From Hyaloperonospora brassicae (taxonomy: Eukaryota > Oomycota > Peronosporomycetes > Peronosporales > Peronosporaceae), in assembly GCA_947650285.1 (NCBI GenBank), contig CANTFL010001449.1, positions 186,001 to 250,000 on the forward strand: DNA of 64,000 nucleotides, read 5' to 3'. A model generated the notes under the pieces. It had not been told where the DNA came from. It searched no databases and saw nothing but the letters and a program-made list of their open reading frames with translations. Positions 1-11,302 of the stretch are shown piece after piece; position 1 is the first letter of the stretch; every line of letters begins with the position of its first letter. Both the position numbers and the translations under genes were made by a program.

Positions 1-120
1 ACACGAATAGGATAAACGCAATTTTCAGTTTTATATCGGCTAGTATTACATATAAAGGGTATTCCGCATATTGAATCAGCGCATTGGGATCTCGTTATCT
101 TGTACGGTGATGGAGAAGTT
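1..120. other. Left flank of the large inverted repeat, no gene
   Basis: Unique sequence outside the inverted repeat. I see no coding signal, and no short direct repeat shared with the right flank after 8981. Confidence 0.6.
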
Positions 121-1005
121 GGTAAAATGGACCTTGTGTACTGAATACCCGTACCTGTAGCTATCTCTCTGGTTTACTTGATCTAGAATGTGGATCGCGT
201 CGATTCCTAATCGTTCCTGAAAAGGTGATATCGGTGGTTTAATAGAAGGCTTTATACCTCAGCTTCCTTGAGCCGATCTGAGACTATGCGCTGTACCGGT
301 AGATCCGCTTCACTTTCGCGGTAATTCATACAAACATCAAGATGTACACGTCAAAATAGACGGTTGATGACCCCGATCGAAGAAATGTGGTGATCGATAA
401 TTGATGGAAGTCGACTCAATTTCGATCGGCATTTCAATTTGGACCATCGAGCATATGCTGATGGCTGTGATGTCGGGGCACGACGGTGGTATGGATATGC
501 ACCGGTGATGATATCGCTGATGACCCTAGCATTCACGTTGATATAATTCAAGAAGAACCAAGCATGGTTACGACCATCTGGTGGGATGAACATTGACAAT
601 AGACCGTGGAGGTCGAGCTGGGATAATGGGTAACATACAGGCCGCTAAACTTCCGGTGGAAGTACATCGGCATATGAATGCCGTCTGAATGCCTAATTGG
701 AATGATGGGTGCGCAATACCGTGTCGCCTGAATGAAGACTACTCGTCGAAGGATCGATCAATCTCCAACACCGCAGTGTCTGAGTATGCGATCAGCCAGG
801 TTCTTTATAGAAGATGAATGAGCGTATGATGGAGCGATCTAGTGACATGGAATGTACTTGACAGTGACATGGGAAGGTATCTCTAAAAGGCCATACCAAA
901 AGATCCGGCGGAATTGGTATAAAGGGAAGCCGAAGATTGATCTGTATATATGGATAATTGTGCAAAATACATGGGTATTTGTCCCGTATTTGGTACATAC
1001 CCAAT

Positions 1006-1114
1006 ATTTGGATACTCGTTCGATACTATTTGGATACTGTTTGAATACTGTTTGATACTGTTTGGGTATTGATTCAATACTGTATGGATACTGTCTGGAT
1101 ACTGTTTGGATACT
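1006..1114. repeat. 11-bp minisatellite, left-arm copy
   Basis: About ten tandem variants of an 11-bp unit, read as AGTATCCAAAC on the minus strand. The mirror copy is at 7988-8096. Because the period is not a multiple of three, a repeated peptide is unlikely to be the reason for it. Confidence 0.85.
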
Positions 1115-1355
1115 GGCGTCAAAATTAAAGTATGAGACACGATCTTTCGACACGTGGTCCAATGACGTGATATTTTGGATACCAGTTCAAGGATGATGAT
1201 ATTACAAGATTAACATCCGACTAAGCTGATTCTGCAATATGTGAAATGCATAGATATAGGTCCGATAGTAATTTGGTTGATTAATATAGTTTTTGTAGCC
1301 GAGCTACACAGCTCTTTAATTCAGAGGAATACTTTAACGATCAATGAGCAACTTT

Positions 1356-1570
1356 GGTTCTACGAACCCGACTCAAAGAGTCAACAGCTCAGAGAGCTAA
1401 GGTTTGGTTCAAATAACCCGACTCAAAGAGTCAACAAGCTCAGATGGCTTAAGGTCTCTGTTCCAGGGGGACCAAACGATTCAGAGAATCAACGCACAGA
1501 GTTCACAAGGAGTAGCTGCCTTAACAGGCGTTGCTATCTCCTCAACGATAACAAGACGCCTCAAAGAGGC
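1356..1570. other. Chain of short 13-nt hairpins, left-arm copy
   Basis: A run of perfect 5-bp inverted repeats around 3-nt loops: GGTTC-TAC-GAACC (1356-1368), GACTC-AAA-GAGTC (1370-1382 and 1420-1432), AGCTC-AGA-GAGCT (1386-1398), GATTC-AGA-GAATC (1478-1490) and GCCTC-AAA-GAGGC (1558-1570). A 4-bp version, GCCT-TAAC-AGGC, sits at 1518-1529. Positions 1356-1400 and 1406-1450 form a 50-bp direct repeat, the second copy with weaker stems. Stem sequences differ while the architecture is kept. The mirror copy is at 7532-7746. Function unknown. Confidence 0.7.
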
Positions 1571-2107
1571 ATGTGTCTATCGGATCAAAATGGGAATTGA
1601 ACTCTATTTCTTCTTTTAACCTAAAAGAACACCTTAGAACAACGTAATTAACCTACTCGCTAATGTCCCGAATAAACCTCTCAAAAGATCTCGTAATCAA
1701 TGGTTGACAGACATCAGTCTTCATCATTGATACTGTGTTCTAATATCACTTTAAAGGGGACCCCATCCCTTGTGTGCACCACACCTATTGTCGACTGCCA
1801 GTCGACGTGTAACCCCGCTACAGTTTTACTTGCACGTTTCTATCAACGACGCGCGGTTCTTCTCTCCGGTAAGCATTTCTTTGACTTCCCGACAACTGAG
1901 TGTACGCGATCAAGGTTCAAGAATAACCTGATCTTTGGGGTGTTTGGTTAAAATTAACAAGAGCTCTCACAAGCAAAACCGAGCTGCGATTGGACGCAGG
2001 TGCAAGTACTGGAAGATGAAGATCGACGATACATATCTCGCCTCCAAGTGGTATTGCAAGGGTGCTCTAAAGGTTCAAGTCCAAGAAAGCGAAAGGAAGA
2101 AGTGAAT

Positions 2108-2119
2108 GGGGGGGGGGGG
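2108..2119. other. 12-G run present in only one arm
   Basis: Twelve consecutive G bases lie between GAAT and AAATTC. The right arm has GAATAAATTC at the mirrored place (about 6990-7000). This is the only length difference between the arms that I found. It may be a base-calling or gap-filling artefact. Confidence 0.85.
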
Positions 2120-2568
2120 AAATTCAAGCTGACAAGCTTACATACGCCAATCTAGTCGGATAATAAGACCGATTTATATCGATAAACAAGATCGAAAAAT
2201 CGATCGAGAAGATTCGAGAATAAGAGATGGATCAAGTGGTACGAAGATCGTTCCGAGTAGATGTAAGACAAGATCAAATGTGATTAAGTATCTACGAAGG
2301 TAGATCGACGGGTCTAAGACGAGATTGCTCATATAAACTCGAGGGGTGAGAATTTTAGCGGAGCCATCGCCTCAGCCGAACCCTAACCTCATACAAATTT
2401 TGACATCTCTCAAGACGTTACAAAAAGCTCCGGTCATTCCAATCGACATGTGCATAAGGAAGCACAAGGTACGATGAAAAGTGCGGATAGGGATAACCCC
2501 TACGTCAAATCGGTAAGTCTAGGCAAAAAAGGAGGCCGTCGTTCGCATCCGCAAATCGCGATGACGAC

Positions 2569-5500
2569 TATTATAAGTTGTAATCTCCTACTTATCATTC
2601 GCGCTCTTGTATAAGGCTTACTGGAGTAACCTTTGTGTGTTGCCGATCGTCAATTTCTTTATGGAACTTATGTTTACCGGCAACACAGCAATGTATCGAC
2701 CTATGGATTCAGCCCGCAGACTACTGATATATGAAAGCAAATCGATGCCATTCATCGAACCTTCAATTTATTACGGCTTTCACCGCCGTATCGTGACTTC
2801 AACCTCCGGCCCCTTATAATGACTCAGCAATTATCACATATGTATTCCTTTGTCCCGCTACACGTGTGTTTGATTTGACTGCTTCTGATACTGATATTTC
2901 TTGCGTAGACGAATCCGATTTGCATCAACATCGCTGACCAACGCTTACGTATCATATTATACTTTATGCATGGATTTTATCGTGTAGTCATCACCGCCAC
3001 TGTCAGTTTTCAAATTAAGCTGCATTTCGAGTGTTCCAATGTATCCGTTGGTGTCGAATAATAAAACGTTCTAATAGTGTTCTCATCAATTCATCGCCAA
3101 AGTACAAAGCTACGATGTATCAGTAGTTTTGTAATATATCGTTCGCCTTTTATTGTACCGCCGTTATCCAATTGACCCATACTTAAGTGATCGAGATATT
3201 GTTTCTCCTCCTATCTACATTTTTAACGCAAGTTTGTGTGGTGGGATGACTTATTCGTCGCAAACATTTGTTAAGAGCAGGTCAGTACATTTATTAATAC
3301 CATCTCCACAGTCAGTAACCGTCTCGAACCCCTTGTTTTCCAAATGTTGGCCTTGTGATCAACCATATACCGTTTCACCTCCCTTTAGTCTCAAACCTGT
3401 ATCACGTAATGTTAATCATTCGCGTTGAAATTTGATCCTTTGGCTCCCTACGTTGAGTTTCCCCCTACTAGGTGAATTTTCACTACTTCCGGCAAAGTGG
3501 GACCCAGTCAAATAAATTTGAATTACAGTAGGTACCATGAATCTCATGCCGAACTTGCTTCCTACCTACTCTGGCATCTTACCTTTTTGTTAAAGTGTTA
3601 GACAATCGACCTTCCTATCGTGCCATTGATCTTAATTCAACTCATATCCATATTCGAATTTCCCACGATACCGATGCACCCTTGCTTCTTGTTTTGGTCA
3701 ATGACACCTTATATTACAAGCAAATGTAATGTAAATGATTATAATTTCGGCGCGGCATCATATATAAAAGTGATTTTCGTATTGTTTTCTTGTCCGCAGA
3801 CTTTGAGTACTTAAATCAGTTCGCTACAGCGTGATGTTTCTTGTAGAAGCGTGCTTCTTAGACGCTAAATCTAGCTGTATAGACGATTTAATAGTTTGTA
3901 TTGGTCAATTCACTGACAATGAAGATCGAGACCTTCATGACTTGTCTTAATAACGTAGATTGGTACAACAAATTTCCTATTCCTGCACCTTGTCATTCAT
4001 TATCGATATAACGTATGTAAAGTGCATATATATATATGTATATATTTATATATGAATTCTTGGATCGCACCAGTATCTATTATAGCTACCCTTTTACTCG
4101 ACATGTTTTTTGCTTCGTGGGTGGCATCCCCGCGTACGTTTTTCGGACATCTTGCTAACTGCTTCATTGGACAATTGCTCTTTCGTACGCTATACACATA
4201 AGCGATTTACAAAGAGAATGGTAATCGTACGGATGTCGATAATGCCCAGCAATTTTCCATTATCAAATATTTTTAGCACCTTCAAAAAGTATGCTTGAAG
4301 AATACATTAATAAGCAACTTAAACGAAGGCATTCTCCCGAGGGTAAGGACCATCATTATGGTCGGTCGCCTTGGACAAGTAGAATGGTCGTTTAATCGCT
4401 TGCAAGTGATACATGTACCGAGTTGTGCGCCTGCTAAACTTTCTCGTGTCTCAACTTAATATTCTTCGATTTACAAGGAATGCTAGATGTATCGAAATAT
4501 GATCGCTATGGTTCTCGAGTACGATTCGATGGTGCCGGGTTTGGTAACGGTGACCTATTCTGACGGTGCCTTATAAAATGTAATGCCTCAACTTAACTTG
4601 TCTCGATCGTCCGCCTTTATACTCTTGTAGATCGATCCTCGTAGCGTCTGTATCTTCCACACTTAACAGAAAAAAAGTGCTGGGCAGATCCTGATTGACG
4701 AGAGTGTCGATGATAATACGACTTTTTTTCTATCGAAATGATGCTAATGAGTCCTTGACTAAATTATGAGTATGTACACTCTTCACATTGAGGCGACATT
4801 ATATGATCTAGCGGCTTTCCAGCAAGTGTATGCGAGTGTGGTAATATGTAAGGCTGACCGATTGTCCGTATCCTTGTCTCTATTGCGAATAATGCCAACA
4901 CAGGCTTGCACCTATTTTGAGTTGATCAACTTAATTAAGGTACTGAATACGGGAAAGTCCATTGGTAGTTTCAATCAAACCATAATTATTTGAACTGTGT
5001 TTTGTTCGCCAGGAAATGCCATCTTGACCCGGCATCGCGCTTGATCTGTATCGCTGTATTGATTTTAGTAAACTGGATAAGCTCTAATATTTCTGACACC
5101 CGATTTTGTGCACGACAATTAAAAATCCTCCAGTAAGTCCACCAGATGTTGATTTTTAAGTCTTATCGGTTCTACTGATGGCATATGGTCAAGTTCGTGG
5201 CGCTCGGTCGGGTAAGGTCCGATCACAAAGACTCCATATTAGCACCCAACATATTGAGGGTTGTGATGCCGCCTTGCGACGTCGGATGACGTACAGTTAA
5301 GATATCTTAAACTACTTCTTGTCCAATACTATACGTCGTTGCCGCGACGAAGTGCAATAACATCTTGGTAAGGCCTGTGTAGGTTGTGTGGCATATTCCG
5401 ACACGGTCAACTGTCGAGGACCGATACCGATCAGGTCGTTTGGTATTTTGGCCTTGATTTGATTAAAATAAGTTAGTAATTATGGTGCATAGGACATTCC

Positions 5501-6545
5501 CAATATAGGTGAAGGATGCCCATGGGGTCATTAAACTCGATCTGTACTTACGCCGAGGCAAACATGACGATCTAGTGGGACTACCTCTAAGGTCATCTAG
5601 AAGATTCAAATTATATATTATACTGCCTTTATCTTACACTTGAGTGCATTATATGATTTGACGTACGATTGAGCTCCGTTTTACTTAAAGCCCATACGGA
5701 ATATTCATTGGCCGGTTGTAGATAAGGGTCCTAAGCACTGAAATTGGCTTCTTCTTACAATTTTGTCATCCAAATTGTAGCACCGAGATAAGTTATTAGT
5801 CTATCTTTACTTATTCTTAGGTGATCCAATTAGTATTGGTTTAATACGATTAAAGACGAGTTTTATTTTCACAGTCTCAATCTAACTCCAGCGGCACTCC
5901 CATTCAACACGTTTCCAACTTTTATTGCCTACTCTTTCCTTAGTGTTTCTTTTTTCAGCATGTCATCTACTTTATTTTCTGCTCCTCACTCTTGGACTGT
6001 TTGAACTCGTCAATATTCCGCACCTTCGATTTTGCCTGTCTGCAGTGGTCAACCTTTCGCGTCTCGATCTTGGTCTACTACAGACCGTCGATCGTCCGTG
6101 ATTGACGTATTTAGGCATTTAAAGATTAAAGCCTTCGACCTTAAATGTTGAATATATGCTCGCAAAGTCTGTGGCGATATCTTGATGTTTTTACCGCTAT
6201 ACATTTAGACATTTTGACAAATATTAAATTCAAAGCTTTAGCCATCAAATTTGCATCTAGCAGATGTGTATGTTTTAGGGGGTCTAGGGTATAGTCGAAA
6301 GAACTTCCAACATTATTTAAGACCCTTATTCCTATTATGTAGCCAATTCTCCACTATCTATCTCCTTCCAGTAAGGACGCTCTTCGAACTAAAATGATCG
6401 AAGGAGCTGTTATAGTATCGTCGGTTAATCTACATCCGACCTTTTTATCCCTGGTACCGCCTTGGTCTTGATATATTCTCTAGTAGGACCAAGGAGAAAT
6501 CGGACGGCATAATAGAGCTCCGGGCACGCCCACCATTGCAATAAA
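2569..6545. other. Spacer between inverted-repeat arms, no recognised gene
   Basis: AT-rich sequence with only short open frames (up to about 91 codons) on either strand. None resembles a transposase, recombinase or polymerase. A TA-rich microsatellite lies at 4026-4053. If the arms are the ends of a mobile element, its internal machinery is absent or decayed beyond recognition. Confidence 0.65.
4026..4053. repeat. TA-rich microsatellite
   Basis: Imperfect (TA)n tract with scattered G and TT interruptions, close to the middle of the inverted-repeat spacer. Confidence 0.8.
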
Positions 6546-7531
6546 GTCGTCATCGTAATTTGCGGATGCGAACGACGGCCTCCTTTTTTGCCCAGACTTA
6601 CCGATTTGACGTAGGGGTTGTCCCGATCCGCACTTTTCATCGTACCTTGTGCTTCCTTATGCACATGTCGATTGGAATGACCGGAGCTTTTTGTAACGTC
6701 TTGAGAGATGTTAAAATTTGTATGAGGTTAGGGTTCGGCTGAGGCGATGGCTCCGCTAAAATTCTCACCCCTCGAGTTTATATGAGCAATCTCGTCTTAG
6801 ACCCGTCGATCTACCTTCGTAGATACTTAATCACATTTGATCTTGTCTTACATCTACTCGGAACGATCTTCGTACCACTTGATCCATCTCTTATTCTCGA
6901 ATCTTCTCGATCGATTTTTCGATCTTGTTTATCGATATAAATCGGTCTTATTATCCGACTAGATTGGCGTATGTAAGCTTGTCAGCTTGAATTTATTCAC
7001 TTCTTCCTTTCGCTTTCTTGGACTTGAACCTTTAGAGCACCCTTGCAATACCACTTGGAGGCGAGATATGTATCGTCGATCTTCATCTTCCAGTACTTGC
7101 ACCTGCGTCCAATCGCAGCTCGGTTTTGCTTGTGAGAGCTCTTGTTAATTTTAACCAAACACCCCAAAGATCAGTTTATTCTTGAACCTTGATCGCGTAC
7201 ACTCAGTTGTCGGGAAGTCAAAGAAATGCTTACCGGAGAGAAGAACCGCGCGTCGTTGATAGAAGCGTGCAAGTAAAACTGTAGCGGGGTTACACGTCGA
7301 CTGGCAGTCGACAATAGGTGTGGTGCACACAAGGGATGGGGTCCCCTTTAAAGTGATATTAGAACACAGTATCAATGATGAAGACTGATGTCTGTCAACC
7401 ATTGATTACGAGATCTTTTGAGAGGTTTATTCGAGACATTAGCGAGTAGGTTAATTACGTTGTTCTAAGGTGTTCTTTTAGGTTAAAAGAAGAAATAGAG
7501 TTCAATTCCCATTTTGATCCGATAGACACAT

Positions 7532-7746
7532 GCCTCTTTGAGGCGTCTTGTTATCGTTGAGGAGATAGCAACGCCTGTTAAGGCAGCTACTCCTTGTGAA
7601 CTCTGTGCGTTGATTCTCTGAATCGTTTGGTCCCCCTGGAACAGAGACCTTAAGCCATCTGAGCTTGTTGACTCTTTGAGTCGGGTTATTTGAACCAAAC
7701 CTTAGCTCTCTGAGCTGTTGACTCTTTGAGTCGGGTTCGTAGAACC
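7532..7746. other. Chain of short 13-nt hairpins, right-arm copy
   Basis: Mirror image of 1356-1570, with the same 5-bp stems and 3-nt loops. The first in plus orientation is GCCTC-TTT-GAGGC at 7532-7544. Confidence 0.7.
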
Positions 7747-7987
7747 AAAGTTGCTCATTGATCGTTAAAGTATTCCTCTGAATTAAAGAGCTGTGTAGCT
7801 CGGCTACAAAAACTATATTAATCAACCAAATTACTATCGGACCTATATCTATGCATTTCACATATTGCAGAATCAGCTTAGTCGGATGTTAACCTTGTAA
7901 TATCATCATCCTTGAACTGGTATCCAAAATATCACGTCATTGGACCACGTGTCGAAAGATCGTGTCTCATACTTTAATTTTGACGCC

Positions 7988-8096
7988 AGTATCCAAACAG
8001 TATCCAGACAGTATCCATACAGTATTGAATCAATACCCAAACAGTATCAAACAGTATTCAAACAGTATCCAAATAGTATCGAACGAGTATCCAAAT
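7988..8096. repeat. 11-bp minisatellite, right-arm copy
   Basis: Tandem AGTATCCAAAC-like units in plus orientation, mirroring 1006-1114. Confidence 0.85.
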
Positions 8097-8981
8097 ATTG
8101 GGTATGTACCAAATACGGGACAAATACCCATGTATTTTGCACAATTATCCATATATACAGATCAATCTTCGGCTTCCCTTTATACCAATTCCGCCGGATC
8201 TTTTGGTATGGCCTTTTAGAGATACCTTCCCATATCACTGTCAAGTACATTCCATGTCACTAGATCGCTCCATCATACGCTCATTCATCTTCTATAAAGA
8301 ACCTGGCTGATCGCATACTCAGACACTGCGGTGTTGGAGATTGATCGATCCTTCGACGAGTAGTCTTCATTCAGGCGACACGGTATTGCGCACCCATCAT
8401 TCCAATTAGGCATTCAGACGGCATTCATATGCCGATGTACTTCCACCGGAAGTTTAGCGGCCTGTATGTTACCCATTATCCCAGCTCGACCTCCACGGTC
8501 TATTGTCAATGTTCATCCCACCAGATGGTCGTAACCATGCTTGGTTCTTCTTGAATTATATCAACGTGAATGCTAGGGTCATCAGCGATATCATCACCGG
8601 TGCATATCCATACCACCGTCGTGCCCCGACATCACAGCCATCAGCATATGCTCGATGGTCCAAATTGAAATGCCGATCGAAATTGAGTCGACTTCCATCA
8701 ATTATCGATCACCACATTTCTTCGATCGGGGTCATCAACCGTCTATTTTGACGTGTACATCTTGATGTTTGTATGAATTACCGCGAAAGTGAAGCGGATC
8801 TACCGGTACAGCGCATAGTCTCAGATCGGCTCAAGGAAGCTGAGGTATAAAGCCTTCTATTGAACCACCGATATCACCTTTTCAGGAACGATTAGGAATC
8901 GACGCGATCCACATTCTAGATCAAGTAAACCAGAGAGATAGCTACAGGTACGGGTATTCAGTACACAAGGTCCATTTTACC

Positions 8982-10323
8982 GACCCACACTCGATTACCG
9001 GTCCATAAATCCTGTTGGTCGTGATACAATTGTCGAGGTAACGTGTCTGCTAAGAGTAAGCATGCACATCACGCTCAGCCTCCTGCGTATGGGATATTGA
9101 ATTAGACCCAACTAATAGCTATAGGCGGCTCGAAAGGCTGTATGAACTGACGTTAAGACCTCGTACGAGATAAATAAAATTGAATCGTGGAGGTGGTGAC
9201 CAAATTTACTTTATTTCACACGTCCTAGCCAATTTGAATGAGTGAGTTTTATACAGCCTTTCCGTTTTACAATGCAACGAGCCCATATGGTTTGTCAAAA
9301 AATAGACGAATTATTGTAGTAGGGAGTGATACCGATTAACTGTACTTAAAAATGTCTATTTTAAACCTTTGGGAAGACACATGTGCATCATCCCGTTGAA
9401 AACAGCGTAGACTTACTTTCGAATCGGGAGTAATGTTTCTGATGTTTACTTTATCTGCTACGACATAAAGGAAAGACATATAGCTACCTGCTCATCACTT
9501 ATTGCGCGCGTATAGTATCTACTGTTGCTTTTATTGGTTGATATATTGATTAATTGGTATCTATGAGTGGATAAATAAGCATTAACGTTTCGACACTGAT
9601 TACGTTCCTTCAATATTTGCTTTGCTATGTAAATATAGAAGAATGATGTCAAATAGGATTATATCCACATTCTTCTGATTTGGTTTCAACATCATCAAAT
9701 GGGCTTGCTTCGTTGCAGTAAAGAAGGATCGGCAAAATTGAGATGGATTGATACATATGAAGAATTATACATGTAGAAATATCGAAATTATGACTAGAAA
9801 TATCGATATTTTAACTTTATCAAATCAAAATTCCAGTCAAATATAGCGAAGAAGTTCTCATGCAAGTGTATACGCTTTTCCCTACAATAAGGTTGTGCAC
9901 AAACTGTTGACCATGCACATAAAATAATTCAGTTGACAGTTGTTGGTGTTGGAATCAGCGGAAGCGTAATGTGTTCTAATTTACACTGCGATGACACATA
10001 TATGATGACGATTGTTGAGTAGAGTCTATATTATATGCCACGATAACCGTCATACTACAAAAAGCTTCTGTGAGTAATATAATAATTAATAGATATGAAA
10101 TCGGGGTACAAAATCGCATTACACGCCAATGCATTGATTAAATACACTAGGTTACAAACATACATTACGACATGGAAATATTGCACCAAAACGTACAAAA
10201 ATGGCACCATAAGATAAAAAGGTGAAACATATGGCATTTGTGCTATATACTATACGATCGAATACGAATACGCATAGTAGGCTAAAAAGTACATTTACGT
10301 GCCTTTGACGCCATCGTGACACA
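8982..10323. other. Non-genic AT-rich stretch
   Basis: No coding signal, RNA gene or repeat recognised between the inverted repeat and the hAT element. Confidence 0.6.
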
Positions 10324-10331
10324 GATAAACC
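10324..10331. repeat. hAT target-site duplication, left copy
   Basis: GATAAACC, repeated exactly at 13663-13670. Confidence 0.75.
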
Positions 10332-10960
10332 AAAGGATGGGTAAATCGAAGATTTGGTGCGAATATCCGGGTCGAACCTACTAAATCGAACATTCGAGAC
10401 CTTTATAGTAATCGAACAATTCGAATTTCGATTATTCGAGCACTCTGGTCGAACATAAGATCAAAAAGCGGAGTGCACTACCCAAATTTGGGCTCTTCGG
10501 AGAACAACGTACAGAGATGGAGGCCAAATAAAAGCCTGTCATCTGGAACTCATACATTGGACGGGAAGTCCCCCTTAGTAAGACCAAGGTTAAAAAGGGA
10601 CGCCTTTTCTCCGCTGCGCGTGCTACAAGTGGCAACGCAGCGTGCGACCCGAAAGGAAATCAATTCCCCAGTATCCCGCGGTATGAGTTATGCCGACAGA
10701 GATCGATGTCTCCGTGCCTACGTTCGTTCCTACTCTTCACAAAGTGCCTGCCCTCGCGCCGACCCGTTCGCTGCACGCGACAACTACTCTCACGAAGTGA
10801 ACTCTCTCTTAAGTACTGGTCGTTTATGCAGAGTAAGCTTCAGGCCAAGGTATTCTTCGCCTCGTAGCGCACCAGGGAAAGTATGCACTAGCTTTGCAAT
10901 GGGATCGGCGTGAAGAGCAGAGAAAGTCGAGCACCACGGAAGCGGCTAATGATTGCGTCA

Positions 10961-11070
10961 AGGATTCAAGCTAGGACTTCGTTAGAGGAACAGTCCTCCT
11001 ATCAATGAGTCCATTGCCCCCTAAAGCAGATTGAAGCGCAATGAGACACGCTGCCCAGCCATTCGGCTAA
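10961..11070 (-). other. Possible tRNA-like (SINE-like) fragment
   Basis: On the minus strand, TGGCTGGGCAG near 11060 resembles a pol III A box. AGCTTGAATCC at 10962-10972 resembles a degenerate B box (GGTTCGANTCC). The boxes lie about 90 nt apart, which would fit a long-variable-arm tRNA or a tRNA-derived SINE head. I could not fold a full cloverleaf by eye. It lies inside the hAT element, downstream of the transposase, so it would be a nested insertion. Chance resemblance is a real alternative. Confidence 0.22.
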
Positions 11071-11302
11071 GGGTGCGCATAAAAATCTGACATCGGACTT
11101 GTTCAACATTTATTATCACGTGGCCTTTCGAAAGTGTCCTCCGTGACGTCTGAAGTATCGAGCCAGAAGATTGATGAAAGTGGTAGGCGAAGGTTCGTGT
11201 CATGGTAGATAAAAGAGGTGGTTTCCACACTACATTTATCGTACGAGTGATAAGTAGCTCCAATAGACGATCTGAAATCTCGAAAACTGAAGGTTAAAGA
11301 TG

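Larger units (their letters stand above)
121..2568 (+). repeat. Left arm of a large inverted repeat
   Basis: The arm begins GGTAAAATGGACC and is the reverse complement of 6546-8981. Paired positions sum to 9102 from the outer end to about 2107, and to 9114 inside that point because of a 12-G insertion at 2108-2119. I saw only a handful of substitutions between arms, for example near 862, 1652 and 1926, with more toward the inner end (2490-2560). No recognised domain is encoded. Open frames of 70-119 codons appear in mirror image in both arms, but with arms this similar their conservation carries no information. Alternatives are long terminal inverted repeats of an unrecognised element, a genomic inverted duplication, or an assembly artefact. 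Confidence 0.93.
6546..8981 (-). repeat. Right arm of the large inverted repeat
   Basis: Reverse complement of 121-2568, lacking the 12-G run. The outer end reads GGTCCATTTTACC and stops at 8981. If one mismatch is allowed, homology could extend three bases further to 118/8984. No target-site duplication is visible in the flanks with either boundary. The inner end is at GTCGTCAT (6546-6553), beyond which the two sides diverge completely. Confidence 0.93.

Noticed and set aside
351..599. 82-codon minus-strand frame, mirrored at 8503-8751, as a conserved gene
   Set aside because: Its identity in the two arms only reflects the near-identity of the arms. There is no domain and no independent homologue in the window.
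883..1140. Protein repeats of the QYPNSI type encoded in the arms
   Set aside because: They arise from translating an 11-bp minisatellite whose period is not a multiple of three.
6425..6664. 79-codon minus-strand frame crossing the inner border of the right arm
   Set aside because: It spans arm and spacer, with no match to any family and no counterpart in the left arm.
10473..10913. 146-codon plus-strand frame
   Set aside because: It starts within the hAT element's non-coding end, is Arg/Ser-rich with no domain, and runs against the transposase direction.
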